From Kineobactrum sediminis (lineage in GTDB: Bacteria; Pseudomonadota; Gammaproteobacteria; Pseudomonadales; Halieaceae): DNA of 64,000 nt. Where the stretch lies: contig NZ_PKLZ01000008.1 of assembly GCF_002868715.1 (NCBI RefSeq), forward strand, positions 1 to 64,000. The letters run 5' to 3'. Made by a program: the position numbers and the translations under genes. Positions 1 to 7,873 of the stretch are shown here, one piece after another. A model generated the notes under the pieces. That model did not search any database. It saw only the letters and a program-made list of their open reading frames with translations, and had not been told where the DNA came from. Position 1 is the first letter of the stretch. Every line of letters begins with the position of its first letter.

Positions 1-9
1 TGTAACCCT

Positions 10-126
10 CTACTCAAAAGGGCGATTAAAAATGGGGGGATTACAAGCGCAGCTGACGCCGGATTGGCGCGTTTGCTCAACGGCACCGCGCTTGAACTCT
101 GGGCTGTATTTTCTTCTCTTCGACAT
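10..126 (-). pseudogene. IS3-family orfA transposase, N-terminal fragment
   Basis: A good ribosome site (AAAGGAGTG) precedes an ATG at 126. The first 27 or so codons read MSKRRKYSPEFKR and then a TRQSGVSCA stretch, the typical start of an IS3-family OrfA helix-turn-helix protein. Homology then stops abruptly around base 45, and unrelated sequence adds about ten residues before a TAG at 10-12. Normal OrfA is roughly 90-100 residues, so this is a scar of an element cut by deletion or by another insertion. It lies at the distal end of the polysaccharide locus. No function is expected. Confidence 0.75.
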
Positions 127-180
127 AAACACTCCTTTTACCCATTATGGGCTTCTTTGAAGTGTCCGTAAAAGCGGGGT

Positions 181-240
181 AGAACCCGTCGCCTGACTGC
201 CCGCTCTTTGAACTCTTCGCTATATTGTCCCACGTTGGTC
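181..240 (-). pseudogene. Possible second IS3-type orfA scrap
   Basis: On the minus strand this stretch can be read as TNVGQYSEEFKERAVRR, which resembles the opening YSEEFKxxAV motif of IS3/IS1400-type OrfA proteins. It has no clear start codon and runs directly into the leader of the fragment at 10-126. It is probably a remnant of another element in the same insertion scar. The assignment rests on one short motif only. Confidence 0.35.
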
Positions 241-442
241 TCACTGACCGCTCCCTCTCTGAGGTTTAGAGTTAAAAATGGACACGACAACTATGCTGAC
301 AGAGGGGGGGATCTGGCCGTCCGTAAATCGTGACTTTTTTATGCAGAATCTCCTGCGTCTAGATTACGAGAAAATTCTACTTTTGGGGACCGCTATTTAC
401 CGAGGGGATTACAGTCGGCCTGATGTTACCGAGAAAAGTGAG
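241..442. other. No gene recognised; IS-scar DNA
   Basis: An open frame on the plus strand (278-556) overlaps the end of the glycosyltransferase and resembles nothing known. On the minus strand a purine-rich stretch near 340-390 looks like untranslated IS leader sequence, but no inverted repeat can be defined. I see nothing else supportable here. Confidence 0.4.
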
Positions 443-1201
443 CTATCGCTTGAGAACAGCACGCCACGCGTAATTGATGAAATAAAATACAGAAATCGGG
501 AAAGGGATATTATGAACCCTACGATAAATAAACCATTGACGTTTCGCTTTTTTTAACTTGTTCCTCGAAATTGAATTTGGAACAATTCGATAATGAGTTA
601 GAACGTCGGGTAGAAGATGTGCTCTATGTCCCATCTTGAGTAAGTCAAGCCAAAACGCATAATCTTGACCAGTTCTAATATCCCGCATACGCAGAGAAGA
701 AACCAAATCACTTTTCAAAATTACCGTAGAACAACCGAGGGTCGCTCTTTTTTTAAGCATGTCCTGAAAATTAAAGGATCCTTTATTTTTGGAATCAATT
801 TTAAGGCCGGTTGGATGACCCTGGACGTTAGCCTGCTCATAGGCCGTGAATGAAAAATCTATAGTGTCACCCATAAACGATAATTGTCGCACCAATTTAC
901 CAGGCAACCATAAGTCGTCACTGTCTAGAAAGGCGGCAAAGTCTCCGCGAACATGGTCCAGGCTATTATTTCTTGCGATTGCTGCCCCCGAATTAATATT
1001 GAGAGAAAAAACCCTCACCCTAGAATCTTCCGCGCTAAGTTGACTTAAAATCGACATAGTGTCATCTGTCGAACAATCATCAGTGACTAACCATTCCCAA
1101 TTTTTATAACTCTGCTTAACTATAGATTCGTAGGTGCTCTTAATAAAACGGCTTGAATTATAAGTCGGAGTAATGATGGAAACTAAGCCGAATTTATCCA
1201 T
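443..1201 (-). CDS. Family 2 glycosyltransferase (GT-A fold)
   Basis: A 252-residue cytoplasmic sugar transferase of the GT2 type. It begins with the nucleotide-binding strand VSIITPTYNSS, carries DDCSTDDT about 30 residues later, and has the metal-binding DxD region as FLDSDDLW near residue 100. GQDYAFWLDLL further on fits the acceptor-side motif of this family. The longer open frame runs to 1333, but the ATG at 1201 is the better start: it overlaps the preceding gene's stop by eight bases (ATGGATAA) and opens directly on the GT2 strand. It is the last gene of the polysaccharide cluster and probably adds one sugar to the repeat unit. Donor and linkage cannot be read from the sequence. It is AT-rich compared with the rest of the window. 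Confidence 0.85.
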   Translation of the reverse strand: MDKFGLVSIITPTYNSSRFIKSTYESIVKQSYKNWEWLVTDDCSTDDTMSILSQLSAEDSRVRVFSLNINSGAAIARNNSLDHVRGDFAAFLDSDDLWLPGKLVRQLSFMGDTIDFSFTAYEQANVQGHPTGLKIDSKNKGSFNFQDMLKKRATLGCSTVILKSDLVSSLRMRDIRTGQDYAFWLDLLKMGHRAHLLPDVLTHYRIVPNSISRNKLKKAKRQWFIYRRVHNIPFPISVFYFINYAWRAVLKR

Positions 1202-2024
1202 GAGTTCTCTTGGTTTTAATATATGAAAACGTACCGTGAAAAATATCACGGAGCGAACAAAAAACAGATTTAAAAGGAACTTCTTTTCGTATAACTCGTT
1301 TTGCGACGTAAGGTAAAGCAAGCACAAAACCACTTAACCCAAAAATTCGAGCAAACATGGCACCCTTACTACGTAGTATAAATGAACTGCTAAAATTTCT
1401 TCCCGACGTCATGGGTGGATGCCTCGCAACTACAATAGGATAAAAAATGCCCCAAAGACCAGCTTTTAAAGCATCACTTAAAAAAATATTTTCTTCCCCC
1501 GATGGATACTTTGCACCGAGGCCAAACTGATTGTCGAACTTGATCCCTGCATCTATGAATTGACATCTTTTGACAAAAATCTCAATTGAACTAACTCTCA
1601 TTACGGTTAACTGACTATGAAAAAAACACTTACTTGAATAATTTTTAAACTGATTGCCATCCAAATCTTCGAACATAGCGGTCAAAAAGTCAGGCTCTTC
1701 GGATTTAATTACATCAACAATATCTAGCAATCCTGAAAACTGGACATCAATATCATCATCTAAAAACCAAATATATTGAGCGGTGGACAGAGAAAGCGCC
1801 AATCCCCTACTTTGCGATAATCCTTGTGTGCTAGAAAATTGCACATAACCAAAATCAAAATACTCTCGAACCCCATCTTCAATATCGTTAATCTGATCAA
1901 ACGTTTGACATACGACAATACTCCGAATACCGATTGAATTATAAGCTGACGCTGCAATTAATTTAGCGCCTTCTATACGGCTTAACGTTGTGGAAATAAG
2001 GATTTCGAGAAACATAGGAGTCAT
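1194..2024 (-). CDS. Glycosyltransferase, GT2-like
   Basis: A 276-residue protein with GT-A features. The N-terminus (LEILISTTLSRIEGA) gives the first strand, SQSRGLALSLSTAQYIWFLD lies at about residues 70-90, and DDDID is a likely metal-binding acidic cluster. PSGEEN near residue 190 resembles the acidic acceptor-side motif of GT2 enzymes. The start overlaps the end of the upstream polymerase gene by 62 bases, a longer overlap than at the other joints. An alternative start is the second Met at 2015. It probably transfers one residue of the surface polysaccharide; the sugar is unknown. The gene belongs to the AT-rich block at 443-4253. Confidence 0.75.
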   Translation of the reverse strand: MTPMFLEILISTTLSRIEGAKLIAASAYNSIGIRSIVVCQTFDQINDIEDGVREYFDFGYVQFSSTQGLSQSRGLALSLSTAQYIWFLDDDIDVQFSGLLDIVDVIKSEEPDFLTAMFEDLDGNQFKNYSSKCFFHSQLTVMRVSSIEIFVKRCQFIDAGIKFDNQFGLGAKYPSGEENIFLSDALKAGLWGIFYPIVVARHPPMTSGRNFSSSFILRSKGAMFARIFGLSGFVLALPYVAKRVIRKEVPFKSVFCSLRDIFHGTFSYIKTKRTHG

Positions 2025-3147
2025 ATAAACCTACAAGTGTTAAATAGTAAAAAAAGAAAACTGGATGTATATACACAGACAGTCCAAATATTGCCACGAC
2101 CAAAGCGACAAAGGACGGGAACAGGAATCGTAGCTCATTACATTTTAGTGAAATACGAAGCGATAAAAAGAGGGAAAATAATATAAAGGAAGAAAAAATA
2201 ACAAAGCCGATTATCCCGGTCTCAAATAACACTTCTAAATATGTGTTGTGTGCGTGCCGATAGTCGTTAAATACCTCCCCCAAAACATCCTGGAAAGAAA
2301 ATATCCCATAACCAAACACTGGTCTGCTTTCCCAAAGCTCCAATGCATTTCTCCAAATAATCGTTCGACCACCTGCCGTTTCGATTCCAGAAACACGTTT
2401 GTCTATATATATCCCGATGACGTCAACTAGATAACCTGCGGGCCAAAAAAAATACACGGTTAATAGAATCGAAAAGCTCAATATTATATAAACCCAAGCC
2501 CTTGGACGTGCCATAACAATAACGCCGACTAAGCCAAAGATAAATGCTACCCCCCCTCCTCTGGACATTGATAATAATAATGAAGCCACCCCAAGACCAG
2601 CAAACATTCTTGACCACCGACCTGAAGAATATATAAAGTAAAATATGAAAATCAATATTGTAAATGCAAAAATATTAGGATCATTCGATAAGCCAATCAT
2701 TCTTGGGACGCCCTTTTCTATGGTCAAACCAAAAAAGTCAACATGTTCTGCCCCCAGATCCATTGTCAATAGACCAAAAAAATAATTTAAAAGGCTACCA
2801 AGTAAAAATAATTTAGCCGCGCGGTCAAAATAAATAATCAAATTAAATTTATGACGTGAAATATATGCCCGTGAGAGGACGTAGGTAGAGCAGGCAAGTG
2901 AAAACCCTGCTATAAACCTTAGTGAAGAATCTATCGAAAAAGTATAAAGCGACGTAAACATCGCGTAAATGTAAAAAATAAAAGCAAAGTATTCGATCGG
3001 ATAGAACTTAACAGATAACCTATCTCCTCTAATTAAACATCGCAATAAAATAAAAAGCAGAAGTAAATAGATCGGTATAAGTTTAAAGCCAACATCTAAA
3101 GAAATTCTGTTTATTGGATAAAGTGTTAGTAGAAATGAAGGTAGCAT
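1963..3147 (-). CDS. O-antigen/polysaccharide polymerase, Wzy/O-antigen ligase-like
   Basis: A 394-residue integral membrane protein with about ten to twelve hydrophobic segments. The segment GGRTIIWRNALELW, then GYGIFSF and HAHNTYLEVLFETGIIG (about residues 265-325), is the large periplasmic loop typical of Wzy_C/O-antigen ligase-like proteins. Such proteins polymerise lipid-linked repeat units in the periplasm or ligate glycan to lipid A core. Next to a flippase and glycosyltransferases, the polymerase role is more likely. It starts five bases after the sialyltransferase-like gene ends. Wzy proteins diverge strongly, so the substrate is not predictable. Confidence 0.8.
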   Translation of the reverse strand: MLPSFLLTLYPINRISLDVGFKLIPIYLLLLFILLRCLIRGDRLSVKFYPIEYFAFIFYIYAMFTSLYTFSIDSSLRFIAGFSLACSTYVLSRAYISRHKFNLIIYFDRAAKLFLLGSLLNYFFGLLTMDLGAEHVDFFGLTIEKGVPRMIGLSNDPNIFAFTILIFIFYFIYSSGRWSRMFAGLGVASLLLSMSRGGGVAFIFGLVGVIVMARPRAWVYIILSFSILLTVYFFWPAGYLVDVIGIYIDKRVSGIETAGGRTIIWRNALELWESRPVFGYGIFSFQDVLGEVFNDYRHAHNTYLEVLFETGIIGFVIFSSFILFSLFLSLRISLKCNELRFLFPSFVALVVAIFGLSVYIHPVFFFYYLTLVGLYDSYVSRNPYFHNVKPYRRR

Positions 3148-3152
3148 AAGCC

Positions 3153-4253
3153 CTACAGATTTTGATCATATAAGCGGACAAGTTCATTTATGGCAGTCTC
3201 TAGAATTTCGTCACTCGAAAATCTTGTCCACATATCAACAGAATCAATAAGATTTAAGACGTTTACAGAGGAATTCGGGCCGAGAGAAAAGCTACTCGTT
3301 CTCAATGAATAGACTTTAAGATCGTGTTTTCCATCAATTTTCAGAGAGATAGCCTCGAATGGTACGTGTCCGGAAATTATCGTGACTCGACTAAAACCGG
3401 CAAATAATTTCGTATACTCTTTTATATCTTCAGATGGATGTATTTTTACGACTATTTTTGGCGAGTAATAATCAAGAAGCTTTTGAACTAGTACGTAATA
3501 AATATTGAGCTTGTCCTTTTTTGAACATAATCCCGCAATATCAAGCCCTTGGGTGAGGACGAGTATCGCGTTACTTTCCATCGCTTCAACTCTAAAAAAA
3601 GAAATTATTGTTCTGACTGTATCATTGCTTAGTCTGTTTACAAATTCAGTTAACGGCTTTACTTTTCCTTTAATACAGCAGGGGGCATACTCTGGCTTCA
3701 TCAGATACACGGATGAGATTTCACTAGACTCCCCGAGAAACTGATATTGATAACTGTATCCTAAAACAAACCTAAGTGTTCGCTTCAAATAATTTCGAAC
3801 GATCTTTCTTCCCTGATAGTTTGCGCGACCATCTTCAATCAAATTTACTTTATCAAAAGACTTAAAGTACTTTGATAAATAGGTCCTATCATGAAACAAG
3901 TAAATTTCCTCCACATCTTCATGAACTAAAATATCCTGAAGTTCATGTCTAATAATATTCTTTATATGGCATAGTCTATTTAGGCTTAAAAACAGATTAT
4001 TTGACAAAAAATGATTGATGCGAAAAATATTTTTTTTATTTATTCGATCTCTAATATTAGATTCATTTATAAAAATAAGCTCGACATTTAATTGTTCCAG
4101 GATTGACGTATCGTAGCAATCTTCATTACCTGCGTAATGATCAGAGCAAGCAAGTATCAAAAATGACCCCGTATTCCCCTTACTTTTAAGATGAAGAATT
4201 ATAAGTATAGAAGTGAGAATATGACGGGGATTCAAGCATAAGTAGATTGTCAC
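3153..4253 (-). CDS. Sialyltransferase-like glycosyltransferase (GT52/polysialyltransferase type)
   Basis: A 366-residue soluble protein. The N-terminus MTIYLCLNPRHIL resembles bacterial sialyltransferases of the GT52 or polysialyltransferase groups. A central IEDGRANY stretch (about residues 140-147) and KIHPSEDI followed by FEAISLKI in the last third match the acidic, HP and S/T-type motifs known for bacterial sialyltransferases. Context supports this: seven genes for a CMP-activated nonulosonic acid lie upstream on the same strand. It would transfer that acid (legionaminate-like) from CMP to the nascent glycan. The insertion scar separates it from the pathway genes, so its present transcription is uncertain. 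No obvious signal peptide. Confidence 0.6.
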   Translation of the reverse strand: MTIYLCLNPRHILTSILIILHLKSKGNTGSFLILACSDHYAGNEDCYDTSILEQLNVELIFINESNIRDRINKKNIFRINHFLSNNLFLSLNRLCHIKNIIRHELQDILVHEDVEEIYLFHDRTYLSKYFKSFDKVNLIEDGRANYQGRKIVRNYLKRTLRFVLGYSYQYQFLGESSEISSVYLMKPEYAPCCIKGKVKPLTEFVNRLSNDTVRTIISFFRVEAMESNAILVLTQGLDIAGLCSKKDKLNIYYVLVQKLLDYYSPKIVVKIHPSEDIKEYTKLFAGFSRVTIISGHVPFEAISLKIDGKHDLKVYSLRTSSFSLGPNSSVNVLNLIDSVDMWTRFSSDEILETAINELVRLYDQNL

Positions 4254-4314
4254 GTGATTCGATCCAACTTTTTTAGAGGATATTCAAAAATCTGTATCAG
4301 CTAATCAGCAGTCA

Positions 4315-4496
4315 TTACCTGATGTAGTCATCAAGCCGATCCGGGAATTGGATCGTCAGCTGGGACAGCGTTAGATTCCAGTTTTAGATTGGATGCGTCC
4401 ATAGCTCGGAGTCTTTGAGTATACCGGATAAAGGAGCTTGAGTAAGCTGTTATCCTTGGCGAAGCCGCCCTTGGCTTTGGTCAACTTGCGGAACTT
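4315..4496 (-). pseudogene. IS256-family transposase, C-terminal remnant
   Basis: Reading the minus strand, one frame gives FRKLTKAKGGFAKDNSLLKL and then, after a frame change, GILKDSELWTHPI, a stop, and NWNLTLSQLTIQFPDRLD. Together these match the last 60 or so residues of IS256-type (mutator) transposases. At least one frameshift and one internal stop are present, ending at TAA 4315-4317. The N-terminal part is missing: the homology runs straight into the end of the IS3 element at 4497 and does not resume on the element's other side. This is a dead fragment lying downstream of the sialyltransferase-like gene's promoter region. Confidence 0.7.
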
Positions 4497-4534
4497 TGAT
4501 CCTACCCACCAACAGTGGACACGCCCCTAAGCGA
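4497..4534. repeat. Right terminal inverted repeat of the IS3 element
   Basis: Read inward from 4497, this end shares the blocks TGATCCT, CCCACCA, TGGACAC and TAAGCGA, in the same order and spacing, with the opposite end at 7528-7565. By eye about 29 of 38 positions agree. The orfB stop codon at 4527-4529 lies within it. Confidence 0.8.
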
Positions 4535-4711
4535 CTTGTTTTGCCTCAAACGCCGCAGGGCTGATATAGCCATTGGCGCTGTGTCGACGATCTAGATTGT
4601 AGTCCACTTCAATGTACTCGAATACCGCTTGTCTCATTTCTTCCCTGGTGCCAAAACGTTCACCATGGATCGCCTCCACCTTAAGCGAATGAAAGAAGCT
4701 CTCAGCGCAGG
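4527..4711 (-). CDS. IS3 transposase OrfB, 3' exon (catalytic E part)
   Basis: The final 61 codons of OrfB. Joined to base 6522, the first codon becomes GCC and the sequence reads [20 protein letters not shown]. This supplies the catalytic Glu of the DDE triad and then the usual IS3 tail ([20 protein letters not shown]). Combined length is 289 residues, normal for the family. The exon has no start signal of its own. A longer unspliced open frame from 5063 reads through intron sequence and is not a gene. Confidence 0.9.
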
Positions 4712-4753
4712 GTCGTCGAGTAGCCCGGCGGAACCTCCCCGCCAGGCTCTCAC

Positions 4754-4788
4754 AGAACCGTACGTGAGCCTCTCGACTCATACGGCTC
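4754..4788 (-). ncRNA. Group II intron domain V
   Basis: The minus strand folds as a 35-base hairpin: GAGCCGTAT pairs with the ACGGTTC end, with an internal bulge and a terminal loop around GTCGAGAGG. This is the conserved catalytic domain V form, with the AGC triad near its base. It is followed by a domain VI-like stem containing CTGGCGG and CCGCCGGG and an unpaired A before the last bases. It marks the 3' part of the ribozyme, which looks intact. Confidence 0.85.
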
Positions 4789-5995
4789 TTGTCATCCAGC
4801 CTTGATGCTGCCAATGGACAAAAAGCCCAGGGGCACGCCGGGCGACTGCCTTTAACCACGCATTCGCGCGAGTGAGCCGACGACGCAACCGTTTGAACTT
4901 TCGCATTGCCCAGCCAACCAGCGCAGAATTGATGTGGTTGAGGACAGAATGGAGTGCTGATCGACAAAAACGACCGTAGTAGTTGATCCAGCCTGCGATG
5001 ACAGGATTGAAGCGCCGAGCCAATTCGTCCAGATCCGCATATGTACGCGCCTTGAGCTGCCATCCCCGCCGTACTTCTTGGCGTAGGGCCCTGGCGGCCT
5101 TCTGGCTGATCGCGGGGCTGAAGCTCACAAAGAACTTGCCCTCTCGATTCCGCGCCGATCTAGGTCGAAACGTATACCCCAGAAAATCAAAGCTTTGACA
5201 CTCCCAGCTCTCAGGCTGACGTGAGTCTTTGCAGTAAACAACTCCCGTCTTTTCGTTCGATACGCTCTTTGATCCAATTTAGCTGCTTGAACGACCGGCA
5301 GTGCACGACAATATCGTCGGCATACCGCTCGAAGTGAATGGCAGGGAAATTCTCCTTCATCCACAGATCAAACGCTAAATGAAGAAAGATATTGGCAAGC
5401 AGTGGACTGATTATGCCGCCTTGAGGTGCACCGATTGAGCGCGGTAGCCGCTCCCCGCCCTGCAATTGAACATCCGCCTGCAACCATCTCTCGATGTACA
5501 GAAGGACCCATTTGCAGTCGGTGAACCACCGAACTGCACGCAACACAAGCTCATGATTCAATGTATCAAAAAACTTGGAAACATCCAGATCAAGCACCCA
5601 ATTGTCCCGCCAATAACGTTGTCGTGCCCGCGCAACCGCATCCAGAGCAGAGCGCCCAGGGCGATACCCATAGGAATCCTCATGAAAATGAGGCTCCACC
5701 AGTGGTTCAAGGTACCGTTTAGCGGCTGCCTGCGCTAGCCGGTCACTGATAGTCGGAATCCCGAGCTGTCGGACACCTCCATCGGATTTCGGTATTTCAA
5801 CCCGAAGTACCGGCGGAGGCATGTAACTACCCGACGACATCCGATTCCAGATCTTGTACGCCGATTATCTCTGTCTTTATCGAACTCCTCCATTGTTTGC
5901 CGATCCACACCGGGCCCACCTTTGGCACGCTTAACCTCCCAGTAGGCGCTCCACACCAGTGACTTCGGTATATCAAAGACCTTGTTCAAGCTCAC
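4778..5995 (-). pseudogene. Group II intron reverse transcriptase/maturase, degenerate
   Basis: Three frames in succession give one intron-encoded protein. The N-terminus (VSLNKVFDIPKSLVWSAYWE) is in one frame. The reverse-transcriptase core, with GYRPGRSALDA, FFDTLNHEL, GAPQGGIISPLLANIFLH and the catalytic FERYADDIV, is in a second. The end of the RT domain and the GIIM maturase domain ([14 protein letters not shown]) are in a third. The first shift, near 5859, looks like loss of one base. The second, near 5255, appears to remove about ten or more residues after KERIER as well as changing frame. No HNH endonuclease is seen at the C-terminus. The protein should be non-functional. Confidence 0.85.
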
Positions 5996-6521
5996 ATGCT
6001 CCTCCCGTTTCCGGTTGGCATACGAGCTGAACCACATGACGTAGCCCCTTCGCTCCACAACCTTTCAGCCGCTTCAACACTACTACGGGCTACTCCGCCC
6101 CTGTGCCTCGCATCGGTACTCTTCTCCTTCAGGGGGCTGCCCTTTCGGATTTCTCCCTTATCATCGAGGCGACAGGTTCCCACGTTCCCCATGAGAGCCT
6201 GAAATGGACTCACGCTGCCTCCACACCGGAAACCGCCCAACCCGTAAACAGGTAACGTCTGGACTTGCCCCGAGCCAACAACGCTGCTCGGTTTTGATGT
6301 CAGTTGAATTGCTTTTCGACGCGTCATCAGCAGTTCACTTACGTTCGTCTTTCCATTCCACACATGACGTCTTAATGGACGCCTTTTCATTGACGCTCAC
6401 CACCATGACTCTTAACCACAGCAGCTCAACGTAGTTTGAAACCAGGTCCTGCAACCCGATTCCGAGGGGCCCACCCTCATCTCCCATGGAACACCACTTC
6501 TATGAAGTGTTCGTGGCACAC

Positions 6522-7206
6522 CATTATCGTAGCAATTGCCTTTGCCACTCATGCTGCAAATCAAGCCATGCTTGGCCAGCAGCGCCTGGTAAGCAGCTGA
6601 GCAATATTGGCGGCTGCCACGATCGGAGTGCACAATCATGCCGGTGGGCATGCCACGGCGCCAGAGCGCCATCTTCAGCGCATCGCAGACCAGTTGGGCG
6701 GTCATCCGCTCCGATATCGCCCAACCCACTACCATGTGTGAGTACAGGTCAATGATCGTGGCGAGATACAGCCAGCCTTCATCGGTCCAAAGGTAGGTGA
6801 TGTCGCCGACGTATTTCTGGTTTGGCGCTGTCGCGGTGAAATCCTGCTTCAACAGGTTGGGTGCCACTGGCAGATTGTGACTGGAGTTTGTGGTTGCCTT
6901 GAATCTCTTCGCGGCCTTGGCCCTCAAACCCTGACGACGCAGGCTGTTGGCCACTGTTTTGCGATCATGCTGGTGCCCGGAGTCTGCTAGCTCCAGCGTC
7001 AATCGAGGCGCCCCGTAACGACTCTTCTTGCGTTCGAAAGCCTCTTTCACCACCTCGTCCATATAGCGTCTTTCTTCCTGAGGGAGCGAGGGCTGCTGTT
7101 GTCGCTCGCGCCACCGATAGAAGCCACTGCGGGACACCTTCAGCACTCGGCCCATCGTCGTCACTCTAAAATTGCCTGCATTCTGGTCCATAAACACATA
7201 CGTCAT
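6522..7206 (-). CDS. IS3 transposase OrfB, 5' exon (catalytic DD part)
   Basis: The upstream 228 codons of OrfB. They cover the HTH_21 region, then the rve integrase core with the first catalytic Asp in VGDITYLW and the second in VHSDRGSRQYC, ending at GKGNCYDN plus the first base of the next codon. The catalytic Glu is not here: the coding sequence is cut at base 6522 by the group II intron, whose GTGTG starts at 6521. Without splicing, translation would run into intron sequence and end near 6412, giving a 264-residue protein with no catalytic Glu. With splicing it joins the exon at 4527-4711 in frame. Confidence 0.9.
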
Positions 7207-7502
7207 TTCAGGCTTTTGGCGAAGTATGTTGCCGCCTTTTTTACTATGGCGAGCTCCTCTGCCTGCTCGGCCAACTGGCGCTTGAGGCGGGCAATCTCGA
7301 CAGCCTGTTGCTGTTCAACCTCAGACCGATCCTGAGCTGCCCGGGCTTTTGTTCTCCAGCTATACAGCTGCGATTCCTGCAATCCAAGCTCTTTGGCGGC
7401 CTTGGCCACTCCGACCTTTTCCGCCAGGGCCAATGCTTCGGCCCGGAACTCCGGAGTGTGTTGCCGCCGTGGCGTTGATTTCTTTTCTGTTTGCTTTGTC
7501 AT
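7203..7502 (-). CDS. IS3-family transposase OrfA
   Basis: A 99-residue DNA-binding protein. The N-terminal helix-turn-helix includes RRQHTPEFRAEALALAEKVG and AAKELGLQESQLYSWR; a leucine-rich coiled coil follows (ARLKRQLAEQAEELAIVKKA), typical of the HTH_Tnp_1/OrfA family. Near its end the codons for VKKA contain the slippery run A AAA AAG. This is the usual site for a -1 ribosomal frameshift that makes the OrfAB fusion transposase in this family. The orfA stop overlaps the orfB ATG. The gene appears intact. Confidence 0.9.
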   Translation of the reverse strand: MTKQTEKKSTPRRQHTPEFRAEALALAEKVGVAKAAKELGLQESQLYSWRTKARAAQDRSEVEQQQAVEIARLKRQLAEQAEELAIVKKAATYFAKSLK

Positions 7503-7527
7503 GATTCACCTCTGTAGCGTAGTTTAC

Positions 7528-7565
7528 TCGCTTAACAGGGTGTCCATCACTGGTGGGCAGGATCA
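7528..7565. repeat. Left terminal inverted repeat of the IS3 element
   Basis: Partner of the end at 4497-4534, read inward from 7565 on the minus strand. It lies just upstream of orfA and starts immediately after the interrupted codons of the flanking orfA remnant. Confidence 0.8.
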
Positions 7566-7688
7566 TAATGCTGTTTCTCCGATTTCCAGAGACCGGCTGG
7601 CTTCCTCCACGGAGTAACCCTGGTTAAGCACCAGGCTGGCAGCTTCACGTTTGAACTCGGTTGCAAATGACCTGCGTCGTTTTACCAT
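7563..7688 (-). pseudogene. Second IS3-family orfA, truncated by the IS3 element
   Basis: From ATG 7688 the reading is MVKRRRSFATEFKREAASLV and continues to EIGETAL, the start of a different IS3-family OrfA. After 40 residues the coding sequence meets the left end of the intron-bearing element at 7565 and ends in a TGA formed by that end. Upstream at 7741-7752 the sequence TGTAGTGGTCTA looks like the outer end of this second element, so the whole remnant covers about 7563-7752. The rest of the element is not found on the far side at 4496. Confidence 0.75.
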
Positions 7689-7873
7689 TGAACACCTCTC
7701 TGGGGGCGATTTTACCACCCATATTGGTGTCCGGTTTCAGTAGACCACTACAATTTCTCTCACGCCCCTTACCCGAAAGCCGGTAAATAATTCCATTGTT
7801 TTGGCCAGAAAACTGCAAACTCAGCTCAACCGCCACCAATGCCTGAAGTGCTGATTCAACGATAAATAAGTTA

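Larger units (their letters stand above)
4712..6521 (-). mobile_element. Group II intron inserted in IS3 orfB
   Basis: The 5' end at 6521 reads GTGTG (consensus GUGYG) and the 3' end at 4712 reads AC (consensus AY). Excision restores the transposase reading frame exactly, which fixes both boundaries. Bases about 6000-6521 form the structured 5' RNA domains, a degenerate reverse-transcriptase/maturase gene lies at 4778-5995, and domains V and VI lie at 4712-4790. The insertion separates the second Asp from the Glu of the DDE active site. Group II introns are often found in other mobile elements. The encoded protein is frameshifted, so mobility or splicing would need a maturase supplied in trans. 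Confidence 0.88.
4497..7565 (-). mobile_element. IS3-family insertion sequence carrying a group II intron
   Basis: The element is bounded by inverted ends of 38 bases. It encodes OrfA (7203-7502) and OrfB (start 7206), and its orfB is interrupted by a 1,810-bp group II intron. Without the intron the element would be 1,259 bp, a normal size for IS3-family elements. Flanking trinucleotides (CTT at 4494-4496, TAA at 7566-7568) do not match, so no target duplication is seen. The two flanks also derive from different transposons. This suggests later deletion or recombination at the insertion point rather than a simple single insertion. Confidence 0.85.

Noticed and set aside
278-556. A 92-codon plus-strand open frame
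   Set aside because: It overlaps the glycosyltransferase end, has no family resemblance and lies in IS debris.
4527-5063. A 178-codon open frame covering the transposase tail
   Set aside because: Its first two thirds are translated intron RNA; only 4527-4711 is true coding sequence.
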